Source: Mesorhizobium sp. | GTDB lineage: Bacteria > Pseudomonadota > Alphaproteobacteria > Rhizobiales > Rhizobiaceae | Length of the DNA: 64,000 nt | Reading direction: 5' to 3' | Assembly (NCBI GenBank): GCA_004020875.1 | Contig: SAPZ01000016.1 | Coordinates: forward strand, 62,001 to 126,000 | Shown here: positions 1 through 8,432 of the stretch, one piece after another | Layout: every line of letters begins with the position of its first letter | How positions within the stretch are numbered: position 1 is the stretch's first letter | Translations under genes and position numbers: made by a program | Notes under the pieces: model-generated | Databases searched by the model: none | What the model was told of the DNA's origin: nothing | The model's input: the letters and a program-made list of their open reading frames with translations, nothing else

Positions 1-870
1 CGGCACCGGGAAATTCTCCGGCCGCAGCCAGGGGAAGACGTCGTCATGGGCGACCAGCGACAGGTCGCCCGGGATGGCCCGGCCAAGATCGCGCACGGCG
101 CGCACGACGCCCAGTGCCATGATCAGGCTAGAACAGACGATCGCCGTCGGCGGCTCGGCTTCCTCGAGCAGGCGACGGGCGGCGCGATAGCCGTTTTCCT
201 CGGTCATGGCCACCGAGCGGATGTGGCGCTCGCCGAGCGTCATCCCGCTTGCGGCAAGCGCCCGCCGCACGCCACGCTCGCGGTGGATGGCGAAGGTCTC
301 GCGCTCATTGCCATTGATCAGCGCCAGGCGCTTGTGGCCGAGCTGAAGAAGCAGCCGCGCCGCTTCGTGGAAGGCGCCCTCATTGTCGATGTCGAGATAG
401 GGATAATCGAAATCCAAACCTTCGCTGCGGCCATGGACGATAAAGGGTATGCCCAATGTGTTGACCAGGGCCAGCCGCCGGTCAGCCGGACGCGGCGAGG
501 AGATGTAGACGGCGTCGACCTGCCGGTTGGCGACGATGCGGCGGTAGGTGGTCTCCTCATCGTCGGCATCGGCGGGCGACAGCACCAGGTCGAGCTCGTG
601 CGACCGGGCATAGTCGCCGAGGCCGGAGAGAAATTCGACGAAATGCGGATCGATGTCGACGGATGCACCCGTCGGCAGCACATAGCCGATCATGCCCGAC
701 TTCCCGGTGGCGAGCCGGCGCGCACTGGGGTTCGGCCGATAACCATGGCGCTTGGCGGCGTCCATCACCCGGCGCCGGGTTTCCTCGCTGACCTCGGGGT
801 AGCCGTTCAATGCCCGGCTGACCGTGGTCTGCGAAAGCGACAGCATGTGCGACAGTTGCTTAAGGTTCAT
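1..870 (-). CDS. aglR: LacI-family regulator AglR of alpha-glucoside genes (3' end outside window)
   Basis: DNA-binding repressor expected to control the divergent aglEFGAK operon in response to an alpha-glucoside. Translating the minus strand from the ATG at 870 gives an open frame of 290 codons that leaves the window. Residues 3-48 form a LacI helix-turn-helix (SLSQTTVSRALNGYPEVS) and hinge (YRPNPSARRLATGKSGMIGY), followed by a periplasmic-binding-protein-like sensor domain (VNTLGIPFIVHGR, LLQLGHKRLALINGN). The start lacks the usual extra N-terminal residues but begins right at the helix-turn-helix, preceded by a GGAGG-like element. Its position opposite aglE and the two LacI-type palindromes in the shared intergenic region support the role. 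The name rests on gene order as in Sinorhizobium; the ligand is inferred. Confidence 0.9.
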   Translation of the reverse strand, partial: MNLKQLSHMLSLSQTTVSRALNGYPEVSEETRRRVMDAAKRHGYRPNPSARRLATGKSGMIGYVLPTGASVDIDPHFVEFLSGLGDYARSHELDLVLSPADADDEETTYRRIVANRQVDAVYISSPRPADRRLALVNTLGIPFIVHGRSEGLDFDYPYLDIDNEGAFHEAARLLLQLGHKRLALINGNERETFAIHRERGVRRALAASGMTLGERHIRSVAMTEENGYRAARRLLEEAEPPTAIVCSSLIMALGVVRAVRDLGRAIPGDLSLVAHDDVFPWLRPENFPVP

Positions 871-887
871 CGGAGGCCTCCAGCCTC

Positions 888-897
888 AAAGCGCTTT
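888..897. promoter_or_regulatory. LacI-type operator 1 upstream of aglR
   Basis: The 10-bp palindrome AAAGCGCTTT lies 18 bases upstream of the aglR start. It shares its core with the second palindrome at 1105-1118 and has the central CG of LacI-family sites. It is probably an AglR autoregulatory operator and, with the second site, could hold a repression loop of about 220 bp. Confidence 0.7.
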
Positions 898-1104
898 CAA
901 TTTTATCGATCCGATGATGACTGGCGCGATCGCCAGACGAGGCGACCTTAGAGGCGCATCGACCTTGTTTGAAGCCAGAATTGCTGCTGCAGCGCCAAAA
1001 AAGCTTGCTGCACTGCACTTCCCTAAAGCATTCGGCCCTTTTTAAATCGATTAGCAACATGAGCCTCTTGACTTGGTGAGAATTCAATGGCGAGATCAAG
1101 TTAG

Positions 1105-1118
1105 CCAAAGCGCTTTGG
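1105..1118. promoter_or_regulatory. LacI-type operator 2 upstream of aglE
   Basis: CCAAAGCGCTTTGG is a perfect 14-bp palindrome 111 bases upstream of the aglE start, with the same AAAGCGCTTT core as the site next to aglR. It is the likely main AglR operator for the agl operon. Confidence 0.75.
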
Positions 1119-1228
1119 AACACTCTTCGAAAGGTTGCGGTTGCCTTCTCGCTGAGTCACAGTTCCGTGGGCGTCGGCGGACGAAATGGAGGTTTCGTCC
1201 GAACTGTCTCAACACTGGGAGGACTGCG

Positions 1229-2584
1229 ATGAAGAAAATGCTTCTCTTGGGTGCCGCGTTCGCTGCGCTCACCCTTGGCCTGCCGGCCCATGCCGAACTG
1301 AAGTTCAAGCCGGGCGAGGATTCGAAATTTCATTGGGCGAATTACGACGACCTCAAAAAGGTCGACCTCAAGGGCGAGACGCTGACGATCTTCGGGCCGT
1401 GGCGCGGCGAGGACGAGACGCTCGTGCGCTCGGTTCTCGACTATTTCCAGGAAGCGACCGGCGCCGAGGTCAAATATTCCTCGTCCGAGAATTATGAGCA
1501 GCAGATCGTCATCGACACCCAGGCCGGCAGCCCGCCCAACATCGCCGTCCTGCCGCAGCCTGGCCTGATCCAGGACCTTGCTTCCAAGGGCGTGCTGACC
1601 CCCTTGGGCGACGACGTCGCCGCCTGGATCAAGGAAAACTACGCCGCCGGCGACTCATGGGCCAAGCTCGGCACCTATACCGGCAAGGACGGCAAGCCTG
1701 GCTTCTATGCCTTCCCCTACAAGATCGACGTGAAAGGCCTGGTCTGGTACTCGCCGGATAATTTCCAGGAGGCCGGCTACAAGGTGCCGAAGACCCAGGA
1801 AGAGCTTGCCGATCTTGAGAAGAAGATCGTCGCGGATGGCGGCAAGCCCTGGTGCATCGGGCTCGGCTCCGGCGGCGCCACCGGCTGGCCGGCGACCGAC
1901 TGGGTCGAGGACATCATGCTGCGCACGCAGCCCCCGGAGGTCTATGACAAGTGGGTGAAGAACGAAATCCCGTTCACCGACCCGGCCGTGGTCAATGCCA
2001 TCGACGTCTTCGGCAAGATCGCCACCGACGACAAGATGGTGGACGGCGGCGCCAAGGCGGTCGCGGCGACCGACTTCCGCGACAGCCCGAAGGGCCTCTT
2101 CACCGTGCCGCCCAAGTGCTACATGCACCATCAGGCATCGTTCATTCCGTCTTTCTTCCCAGAAAACGTGAAGCTCGGCCAGGATGCGGACTTCTTCCCC
2201 TATCCGCCCTACGCCTCCAAGCCGGAACTGGGCACGCCGCTGGAAGTGGCCGGAACGCTGGTGATGATCACCAAGGACTCCAAGGCCTCACGCGAGTTCA
2301 TCAAGTTCCTGCAGATGCCGCTCGCGCATGAATTGTGGATGGCGCAGAAGAGCTTCGTCACCCCCTTCAAGGCCGCCAACAAGGACGCCTATGGCAGCGA
2401 CGCGCTGAAGAAGCAGGGCGAGATCCTCGTTGGAGCCACCACGGTGCGGTTCGACGGCTCCGACCTGATGCCCGGCAAGGTCGGCGCGGGCTCGTTCTGG
2501 ACCGGCATGATCGACCTGGTCGGCGGCAAGTCCGCGCAGGACGTCGCCGCCGACATCCAGAAAAGCTGGGATGCAATCAAGTAG
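1229..2584 (+). CDS. aglE: Alpha-glucoside ABC transporter substrate-binding protein AglE
   Basis: Periplasmic binding protein that captures alpha-glucosides such as sucrose, maltose or trehalose and delivers them to the AglFG permease. The 451-residue product begins with a Sec signal peptide (MKKMLLLGAAFAALTLGLPAHA, cut after AHA) and has the fold and length of family 1 extracellular solute-binding proteins. The ATG at 1229 is chosen because GGGAGGA sits 6 bases upstream and the signal peptide begins there; the frame is open further upstream but without such a site. It is the first gene of the operon and is separated from aglF by 190 bases that contain a perfect hairpin, which fits higher expression of the binding protein than of the membrane subunits. 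Confidence 0.92.
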   Translation: MKKMLLLGAAFAALTLGLPAHAELKFKPGEDSKFHWANYDDLKKVDLKGETLTIFGPWRGEDETLVRSVLDYFQEATGAEVKYSSSENYEQQIVIDTQAGSPPNIAVLPQPGLIQDLASKGVLTPLGDDVAAWIKENYAAGDSWAKLGTYTGKDGKPGFYAFPYKIDVKGLVWYSPDNFQEAGYKVPKTQEELADLEKKIVADGGKPWCIGLGSGGATGWPATDWVEDIMLRTQPPEVYDKWVKNEIPFTDPAVVNAIDVFGKIATDDKMVDGGAKAVAATDFRDSPKGLFTVPPKCYMHHQASFIPSFFPENVKLGQDADFFPYPPYASKPELGTPLEVAGTLVMITKDSKASREFIKFLQMPLAHELWMAQKSFVTPFKAANKDAYGSDALKKQGEILVGATTVRFDGSDLMPGKVGAGSFWTGMIDLVGGKSAQDVAADIQKSWDAIK

Positions 2585-2639
2585 CCATCCGGCAAACAGG
2601 CCGCCGCGCGTGGCCTGATATTCTCCTCATCCTCCACCT

Positions 2640-2663
2640 GGATCCGGGCTACGGCCCGGATCC
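2640..2663 (+). other. Perfect hairpin between aglE and aglF
   Basis: GGATCCGGGC and its exact complement GCCCGGATCC are separated by a TACG loop (stem 2640-2649 with 2654-2663). No T-run follows, so it is more likely a 3' stabilising or partial-attenuation hairpin for the binding-protein message than a full terminator. The REP/BIME element between malE and malF of enteric bacteria is the known parallel. Confidence 0.7.
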
Positions 2664-2775
2664 GACCGGCGGTCCACGCCGGAAGCCTTCGCGTTTCGAT
2701 TGTTCCGAATAACCGAAAGTCGGTGCATCCGACCGCCAGCCCTGGCCGGCCGGTCATGCGCAGGGAGAGGGACCC

Positions 2776-3789
2776 ATGGCGGCTCAGATTTTCTCGGCCA
2801 TATTCGTCATCATCATCGGCGTCGGCGGCTGTGTCGCCTATTTCTGGGGCGCCAACAAACTGCTCGATCTCGTTTTCCCGTCGCGCGGCGTCTCTGGCGC
2901 GGCAGCCGTCGACAATCTGCGCCGTCAGGGACTAGTGCGGCCCTGGCTGTTCGTCGGCCCGGCGATGATCATCCTCACCATCTATCTCATCTATCCGGTT
3001 ATCGAGACGCTGCGGCTCTCCTTCCTCGATCGCGGCGGCCAGAATTTCGTCGGCCTCGCCAATTACGAGTGGGCGTTCGGCGACCACGATTTCCGCAACT
3101 CGATCCTCAACAACATCCTGTGGCTGGCGGTGGTGCCGGCGGCCTGCACCTTCCTGGGGCTGATCATCGCCGTGCTCACCGACAAGATCTGGTGGGGCAC
3201 GATTGCCAAGAGCCTGATCTTCCTGCCGCTGGCGATCTCCTTCGTCGGCGCCAGCGTGATCTGGAAATTCATCTACGAGTATCGCGGCGAGGGCCAGGTG
3301 CAGATCGGCCTGCTCAATGCCATTATTCAGTATTTCGGCGGCCAGCCGCAGGTGTGGATATCGCTGCCGTTCTGGAACAATTTCTTCCTCATGGTGATCC
3401 TGATCTGGATCCAGACCGGCTTTGCGATGGTCATCCTGTCGTCGGCGCTGCGCGGCATCCCGGAAGAGACGCTCGAGGCGGCGGTGATCGACGGCGCCAA
3501 CCCGTTCCAGATCTTCTGGAAGATCATGGTGCCGCAGATCTGGGGCACCATCGCGGTGGTGTGGACCACCATCACCATCCTGGTGCTGAAAGTGTTCGAC
3601 ATCGTGCTGACCATGACCAACGGCCAATGGAACAGCCAGGTGCTGGCCAATCTGATGTTCGACTGGATGTTCCGCGGCGGCGGCGATTTCGGCCGCGGCG
3701 CGACCATCGCCATCATCATCATGATCGCGGTCATTCCGATCATGGTCTGGAACATCCGCCAGGCCAACAAAGAGACGGGAGGGCATTGA
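2776..3789 (+). CDS. aglF: Alpha-glucoside ABC transporter permease AglF
   Basis: Inner-membrane MalF-type permease of 337 residues. An N-terminal membrane helix (FSAIFVIIIGVGGCVAYFW) is followed by a short cytoplasmic stretch and the permease core, with hydrophobic segments at roughly residues 55-75, 110-135, 145-165, 205-225, 265-285 and 310-330. The EAA loop that contacts the ATPase is visible around residue 233 (EAAVIDGANPFQIFWKIMVP). The ATG at 2776 follows a GGGAGAGG ribosome-binding site. One base separates it from aglG, so the two permeases are translated as a pair. Confidence 0.92.
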   Translation: MAAQIFSAIFVIIIGVGGCVAYFWGANKLLDLVFPSRGVSGAAAVDNLRRQGLVRPWLFVGPAMIILTIYLIYPVIETLRLSFLDRGGQNFVGLANYEWAFGDHDFRNSILNNILWLAVVPAACTFLGLIIAVLTDKIWWGTIAKSLIFLPLAISFVGASVIWKFIYEYRGEGQVQIGLLNAIIQYFGGQPQVWISLPFWNNFFLMVILIWIQTGFAMVILSSALRGIPEETLEAAVIDGANPFQIFWKIMVPQIWGTIAVVWTTITILVLKVFDIVLTMTNGQWNSQVLANLMFDWMFRGGGDFGRGATIAIIIMIAVIPIMVWNIRQANKETGGH

Positions 3790-3790
3790 G

Positions 3791-4945
3791 ATGGCCGCGT
3801 CCACCGGAAAGTCCTTCGTCGGCCGCTTCGGGGTTCATATCGCCGTGCTGGTCTTCGTCGTCATCTGGACCATCCCGACGCTCGGCATTCTCGTATCGTC
3901 GCTGCGCGACAAGGACCAGATCATCGCGTCGGGCTGGTGGAATTCGTTCGCCAGTTCCAGCCAGACCGAGGCCGGACGGCTGCCGGCCGCCTCGGCGCAG
4001 ACGCAGAAGGACGGCAAGTATGTCATCGAAGGCAACGTCTTCGGCGACGGCGCCAAACGCGCCATCAGCGCCTTCGGCACAAAGGCGGCGGCTCCGACGC
4101 AGTACAAGGCCGGCACGGCGGCCGATCTCGGCGACGGCGTCACCTTGCAGGTTAATGCGGACGGCAGCTTCGTGCTCGCCTCGCCGAAGGCATTCGAAGG
4201 CGACCGCGGCCAGCGCGTCTATTTCGCCTCCTCGGCGCCGCCGAAATTCACCACCGCGAACTACGATGCCGTGCTGTTTTCCGAAGGCATCGGCCGCTCG
4301 TTCATGAACTCGCTGACGGTGACCATTCCGGCAACGATCATCCCCATCCTGATCGCGGCCTTCGCGGCCTATGCTCTTGCATGGATGCGCTTTCCGGGGC
4401 GGGCGCTGCTGATTGCCGTCATTATCGGCCTCCTTGTCGTCCCGTTGCAGATGTCGCTCATCCCGCTGCTCAAGCTCTATAACGGCGTCGGCACCTTCTT
4501 CGGCGTGCCCTCCAAGACCTATCTCGGCATCTGGCTGGCGCATACCGGCTTTGGCCTGCCCTTCGCCATCTACCTGCTCAGGAGCTACATCGCCGGCCTG
4601 CCGCGCGAGATCATGGAATCGGCGCGCATCGACGGCGCCAGCGATTTCGAGATCTTCGTCAAGATCGTGCTGCCGCTGTCGTTCCCGGTGCTTGCCTCCT
4701 TCGCCATCTTCCAGTTCCTGTGGGTATGGAACGATCTCCTGGTGGCGATGGTTTTCCTCGGCACGGCGCCCGATCAGATCGTGCTGACGGCCAAGCTCAA
4801 CGCGCTGCTCGGCTCACGCGGCGGCAACTGGGAGATCCTGACGACATCGGCGTTCATCACCATCATCGTGCCGCTGATCGTGTTCTTCTCGCTGCAGCGC
4901 TATTTCGTCCGCGGGCTGCTTGCCGGCTCGGTGAAAGGAGGTTGA
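3791..4945 (+). CDS. aglG: Alpha-glucoside ABC transporter permease AglG
   Basis: Inner-membrane MalG-type permease of 384 residues, longer than the usual 270-300. After the first membrane helix (VLVFVVIWTIPTLGILVSS) there is an extracytoplasmic insertion of about 120 residues (roughly 45-165) rich in Ala, Gly and Thr. The remaining membrane core follows, with the EAA loop near residue 275 (ESARIDGASDFEIFVKIVLP). Translation starts one base after aglF and ends just before aglA. The insertion is analogous in place to the large periplasmic loop of MalF, but it sits in the other subunit. Confidence 0.92.
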   Translation: MAASTGKSFVGRFGVHIAVLVFVVIWTIPTLGILVSSLRDKDQIIASGWWNSFASSSQTEAGRLPAASAQTQKDGKYVIEGNVFGDGAKRAISAFGTKAAAPTQYKAGTAADLGDGVTLQVNADGSFVLASPKAFEGDRGQRVYFASSAPPKFTTANYDAVLFSEGIGRSFMNSLTVTIPATIIPILIAAFAAYALAWMRFPGRALLIAVIIGLLVVPLQMSLIPLLKLYNGVGTFFGVPSKTYLGIWLAHTGFGLPFAIYLLRSYIAGLPREIMESARIDGASDFEIFVKIVLPLSFPVLASFAIFQFLWVWNDLLVAMVFLGTAPDQIVLTAKLNALLGSRGGNWEILTTSAFITIIVPLIVFFSLQRYFVRGLLAGSVKGG

Positions 4946-4949
4946 AGAC

Positions 4950-6626
4950 ATGCAATCGGCTTTGAAGGCGACTTCGAGACCAGACCCCGCCCCAGACCCT
5001 GCGATCGACCGCGATTGGTGGCGGGGCGCGGTGATCTACCAGATCTATCCGCGCTCCTATCAGGACTCCAACGGCGACGGCATCGGCGACCTGAAGGGCA
5101 TCGTTCAGCGCCTGCCCTACATCGCTTCGCTCGGCGTCGACGCCATCTGGATCTCGCCTTTCTTCAAATCGCCGATGAAGGATTTCGGCTATGACGTGTC
5201 GGATTATTGCGACGTCGATCCGATGTTCGGCACGCTGGCCGATTTCGACGCGCTGGTGACGGAAGCCCACCGGCTCGGCCTCAAGGTGATGATCGATGAG
5301 GTGCTGTCGCACACCGCCGACATCCACCCCTGGTTCAAGGAAAGCCGTTCCAGCCGCAACAACCCGAAAGCCGACTGGTATGTGTGGGCCGACGCCAAGC
5401 CGGACGGCACGCCGCCCAATAACTGGCTGTCCATCTTCGGCGGCTCGGCCTGGCAATGGGACACCAGCCGCCAGCAATATTACATGCACAATTTCCTGGC
5501 CGAGCAGCCCGACCTTAATTTCCACAACGCGGAAGTCCAGGACGCGCTGCTCGACATCACCCGCTTCTGGCTGGAGCGCGGCGTCGACGGCTTTCGGCTC
5601 GACACGATCAATTTCTATTTCCACAGCCAGGGGCTGGAGGACAACCCGCCGCTGCCGCCGGAACAGCGCAATGACCAGACGGCGCCGGCGGTCAATCCCT
5701 ACAATTACCAGGACCATATCTACGACAAGAGCCGGCCGGAGAATCTCGGCTTCCTCGAACGCTTCCGCGCGCTTCTGGATGAATATCCGGCGCAGGCTGC
5801 CGTCGGCGAAGTCGGCGACTCCCAGCGCGGCTTGGAAGTTGTCGCCGCCTATACCGCCGACGGCAAGCGCGTGCATATGTGCTATTCCTTCGACTTCCTG
5901 GCGCCGGAGAAGATCAGCGCGGCGAAAGTGCGCGCGGTGCTGGAAGCCTTCGGCCGGGTCGCCAGCGACGGCTGGTCGTGCTGGGCCTTCTCGAACCATG
6001 ACGTGATGCGCGTCGCCTCGCGCTGGGCGGCCAACGAAGCAGACTCGACCGCCTATCTAAAGGTGATCTCGGCGCTTCTGATGTCGCTGCGCGGCTCGGT
6101 GTGCATCTATCAGGGCGAGGAGCTCGGCCTCGACGAGGCCGAGCTGAAATTCGAGGACCTGCAGGACCCCTACGGCATCCGCTTCTGGCCGGAGTTCAAG
6201 GGTCGCGACGGCTGTCGCACGCCCATGGTGTGGGATGCCGCCGCCAAGAATGGCGGGTTCTCGACCGCGAAGCCCTGGCTGCCGGTCCCGGGCAAGCACC
6301 TGTCGCAAGCCGTCAACGTGCAACAGGGCGACGCAACCTCGCTGCTCGAGCATTACCGCCGCTTCCTCGCCTTTCGTCGCCAGCATCCGGCGCTGGTCAA
6401 GGGCGATATCGACTTCATCGAAAGCGACGGCGACACCGTGGCCTTCACCCGCCGCGAGGGCAATGAGCGGATCGTCTGCGTTTTCAACCTCGGCGGCAAG
6501 CCCGCCGAGGTCGATCTGGGCCGAGGCTCGCTGCAGCCCTTGCCCGGGCATGGCTTTTCGGGACAGACTGGCAGCGGGCCGGTCCGCCTCGGCGGATACG
6601 GCGCCTGGTTCGGGCGCATCGATTGA
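4950..6626 (+). CDS. aglA: Alpha-glucosidase AglA (GH13)
   Basis: Cytoplasmic glycoside hydrolase family 13 enzyme that hydrolyses the imported alpha-glucosides to glucose plus aglycone sugar. The 558-residue protein shows the N-terminal GH13 signature (VIYQIYPRSYQDSNGDGIGD) and the catalytic residues: nucleophile Asp218 in GVDGFRLDT, acid/base Glu287 in AVGEVGDS, and Asp351 in FSNHDVMR. No signal peptide is seen, so the sugar is hydrolysed after transport. The ATG at 4950 follows GGAGG in the end of aglG. The gene between permease and ATPase is the Sinorhizobium aglEFGAK arrangement. Confidence 0.93.
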   Translation: MQSALKATSRPDPAPDPAIDRDWWRGAVIYQIYPRSYQDSNGDGIGDLKGIVQRLPYIASLGVDAIWISPFFKSPMKDFGYDVSDYCDVDPMFGTLADFDALVTEAHRLGLKVMIDEVLSHTADIHPWFKESRSSRNNPKADWYVWADAKPDGTPPNNWLSIFGGSAWQWDTSRQQYYMHNFLAEQPDLNFHNAEVQDALLDITRFWLERGVDGFRLDTINFYFHSQGLEDNPPLPPEQRNDQTAPAVNPYNYQDHIYDKSRPENLGFLERFRALLDEYPAQAAVGEVGDSQRGLEVVAAYTADGKRVHMCYSFDFLAPEKISAAKVRAVLEAFGRVASDGWSCWAFSNHDVMRVASRWAANEADSTAYLKVISALLMSLRGSVCIYQGEELGLDEAELKFEDLQDPYGIRFWPEFKGRDGCRTPMVWDAAAKNGGFSTAKPWLPVPGKHLSQAVNVQQGDATSLLEHYRRFLAFRRQHPALVKGDIDFIESDGDTVAFTRREGNERIVCVFNLGGKPAEVDLGRGSLQPLPGHGFSGQTGSGPVRLGGYGAWFGRID

Positions 6627-6660
6627 ACTTGCAGACAGAGATCAACGGGAGAGGAAAAAC

Positions 6661-7773
6661 ATGGCCGATGTCACGCTCAACCAGGTGAAGAAATCATACG
6701 GCAACCTCAACATTCTTCACGGCATCGACCTCGACATCAAATCGGGCGAGTTCATCGTCTTCGTCGGGCCTTCGGGTTGCGGCAAGTCGACCTTGCTGCG
6801 GTCGATCGCGGGTCTCGAGGAGATCACCTCGGGCGAGCTGAAGATCGATGGCGAGGTGGTGAACGACGTGCCGCCGTCGAAGCGCGGCATAGCCATGGTG
6901 TTCCAGTCCTATGCGCTCTATCCGCACATGACCGTCTACGACAACATGGCCTTCTCGATGAAGATCGGCAAGGAAAGCAAGGCCGAGATCGACAAGCGGG
7001 TGCGCCAGGCGGCCGAAATCCTGCAACTCACCAAATATCTCGATCGCCTGCCCAAGGCGATGTCGGGCGGCCAGCGCCAGCGCGTCGCGATCGGCCGCGC
7101 GATCGTGCGCAACCCGAAAGTGTTCCTGTTCGACGAGCCGCTGTCGAACCTTGACGCAGCACTGCGCGTCGCCACCCGCATCGAGATCGCCAAGCTCAAG
7201 GAATCGATGCCGAACACCACCATGATCTATGTGACGCATGACCAGGTTGAGGCGATGACGCTGGCGGACCGCATCGTGGTGCTGAAGGAAGGCCGGGTCG
7301 AGCAGGTCGGCACGCCGATGGAGCTCTACAAGCGGCCGGGCAATTTGTTCGTCGCCCAGTTCATCGGCTCGCCGGCGATGAACATATTGCCGGCAAAGAT
7401 CGAGAAGGCAGGCAATCCGACGGTGGTCAGCCATGTCGGCGACCGCAAGGCGACCGTGCCGATCGCGACACCAGCCTCGGCGAATGGCGCCGCGGTGAGT
7501 TTCGGCGTGCGGCCGGAGGATCTCGTGATCGCCACCGGTTCCGATTACCTCTTCGAGGGCAAGGTCGACTATATTGAGCAGCTCGGCGAGGTTCAGCTGG
7601 TCTATATCGATATCGGCCGCGCCGATCTGCCGCTGGTCGCCAAGCTGCCCGGCAATGTCGAGGTCAAGCGCGGCGAGACGCTGCGGCTCAACGCGAGCGC
7701 CGGCGATCTGCACATCTTCGACGCCGATGGCCATTCCTTCACGCTGCATCGCGAGGAAGCGAAGGCGGCCTGA
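6661..7773 (+). CDS. aglK: Alpha-glucoside ABC transporter ATP-binding protein AglK
   Basis: MalK/UgpC-type ATPase that energises AglFG. The 370-residue protein has Walker A (GPSGCGKST, near residue 36), Q-loop (MVFQSYALYPHMTV), signature (MSGGQRQR, near 135), Walker B with catalytic Glu (VFLFDEPLSNLD), and the H-loop (YVTHDQVEAMT). The C-terminal third carries the OB-fold regulatory region typical of sugar-importer ATPases (FGVRPEDL). The start follows GGGAGAGG. The operon ends 30 bases later at a hairpin. Confidence 0.95.
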   Translation: MADVTLNQVKKSYGNLNILHGIDLDIKSGEFIVFVGPSGCGKSTLLRSIAGLEEITSGELKIDGEVVNDVPPSKRGIAMVFQSYALYPHMTVYDNMAFSMKIGKESKAEIDKRVRQAAEILQLTKYLDRLPKAMSGGQRQRVAIGRAIVRNPKVFLFDEPLSNLDAALRVATRIEIAKLKESMPNTTMIYVTHDQVEAMTLADRIVVLKEGRVEQVGTPMELYKRPGNLFVAQFIGSPAMNILPAKIEKAGNPTVVSHVGDRKATVPIATPASANGAAVSFGVRPEDLVIATGSDYLFEGKVDYIEQLGEVQLVYIDIGRADLPLVAKLPGNVEVKRGETLRLNASAGDLHIFDADGHSFTLHREEAKAA

Positions 7774-7801
7774 GCGCGCAGAGCCGCTGCGGCAAAGAAA
7801 A

Positions 7802-7832
7802 AGCGGCGGGCCTTGGCCCACCGCTGCTGTTT
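7802..7832. terminator. Hairpin terminator after aglK
   Basis: AGCGGCGGGCC pairs with GGCCCACCGCT across a TT loop with one mismatch, and GCTGTTTTC follows. It lies between the 3' ends of aglK and the convergent DUF680 gene, so it probably ends the agl transcript and may work in both directions. Confidence 0.75.
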
Positions 7833-7852
7833 TCAAAAATCACGGTCGGCTG

Positions 7853-8086
7853 TTAATGATTGCCGAAGTGATCCCGGTCGCTGCCCTGCGGAGCCGACTT
7901 CTGCGCGTCGCTCGACGAATTCAGCAGCTTGTAGACAGGCGAGTCGGTTCCGATCGACGAGGTGCGGGTCGTATCCACGGCGGGAGCCGGCTGGTTGGCG
8001 CCGCTGTTGCCGTAGTTATCGCTACCCGCAAAAGCAGCCGTGGAAACCGCCATGAGAACCGCGGTGGCAAGAATAGTCTTTTTCAT
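7853..8086 (-). CDS. DUF680-type small secreted protein, copy 3
   Basis: A 77-residue protein of unknown function with a Sec signal peptide (MKKTILATAVLMAVSTAAFA) followed by the family hallmark GSDNYG. The mature part is about 55 residues, polar, without cysteines, and ends DRDHFGNH. It is the most divergent and the last of three tandem paralogues on the minus strand, with an AGGAG ribosome-binding site. DUF680 is a short-protein family I know almost only from Mesorhizobium and relatives. No function is proposed; an extracytoplasmic location is all the sequence shows. Confidence 0.85.
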   Translation of the reverse strand: MKKTILATAVLMAVSTAAFAGSDNYGNSGANQPAPAVDTTRTSSIGTDSPVYKLLNSSSDAQKSAPQGSDRDHFGNH

Positions 8087-8117
8087 TTTACGTACTCCTG
8101 GATTTCTTGATCCGAGA

Positions 8118-8135
8118 CGACGGACGGGTCCGTCG
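8118..8135 (-). other. Intergenic hairpin between DUF680 copies 2 and 3
   Basis: CGACGGA and TCCGTCG flank a four-base CGGG loop. There is no T-run. The equivalent spacer between copies 1 and 2 holds a stronger hairpin, so the pairing seems to be a repeated property of this gene array. Confidence 0.55.
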
Positions 8136-8153
8136 CCGGTTCAAAGTCGGCTG

Positions 8154-8363
8154 TTAGTTGTTGCCGAAAAGGTTGTGGTCGGCGCCCGTGGTGACAGGCT
8201 TCTGCGCGGCAGCCGGGTTCGACTTGTTCACAGATGCCGTATAGGACGAGTCGACCGCGACGGCCGGCTGGTGGGCGCCGTTGGAACCGTAGTTATCGCT
8301 ACCGGCAAAGGCGGTGCCGGAAACGGCCAAAAAGGCGACGGCGGCAAGAACGATCTTCTTCAT
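8154..8363 (-). CDS. DUF680-type small secreted protein, copy 2
   Basis: A 69-residue protein with a signal peptide (MKKIVLAAVAFLAVSGTAFA) and a mature chain starting GSDNYGS and ending with GADHNLFGNN. It is nearly identical to copy 1 in its last 15 residues (KPVTTGADHNLFGNN) and differs in the middle, the pattern of a recent tandem duplication. It has an AGGAG ribosome-binding site eight bases before the ATG. Function unknown; probably periplasmic or exported. Confidence 0.88.
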   Translation of the reverse strand: MKKIVLAAVAFLAVSGTAFAGSDNYGSNGAHQPAVAVDSSYTASVNKSNPAAAQKPVTTGADHNLFGNN

Positions 8364-8395
8364 TTTCGTGCTCCTGAATTTCCTGATCCGACCGA

Positions 8396-8417
8396 GGCGA
8401 CGGGCAAACCCGTCGCC
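8396..8417 (-). other. Perfect 9-bp hairpin between DUF680 copies 1 and 2
   Basis: GGCGACGGG (8396-8404) pairs exactly with CCCGTCGCC (8409-8417) around a CAAA loop, in the 69-base spacer between two paralogues. Without a T-run it is more likely an mRNA processing or stability element, or a weak terminator, than a strong terminator. Confidence 0.65.
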
Positions 8418-8432
8418 GTTCGAAGTCGGCTG

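Noticed and set aside
46..951. Plus-strand frame across the aglR region
   Set aside because: The minus strand encodes a clear LacI-family regulator that runs off the window edge; the plus frame has no motif.
2700..4307. 535-codon plus-strand frame across aglF and aglG
   Set aside because: Arg/Pro/His-rich shadow of two overlapping permease genes in another frame.
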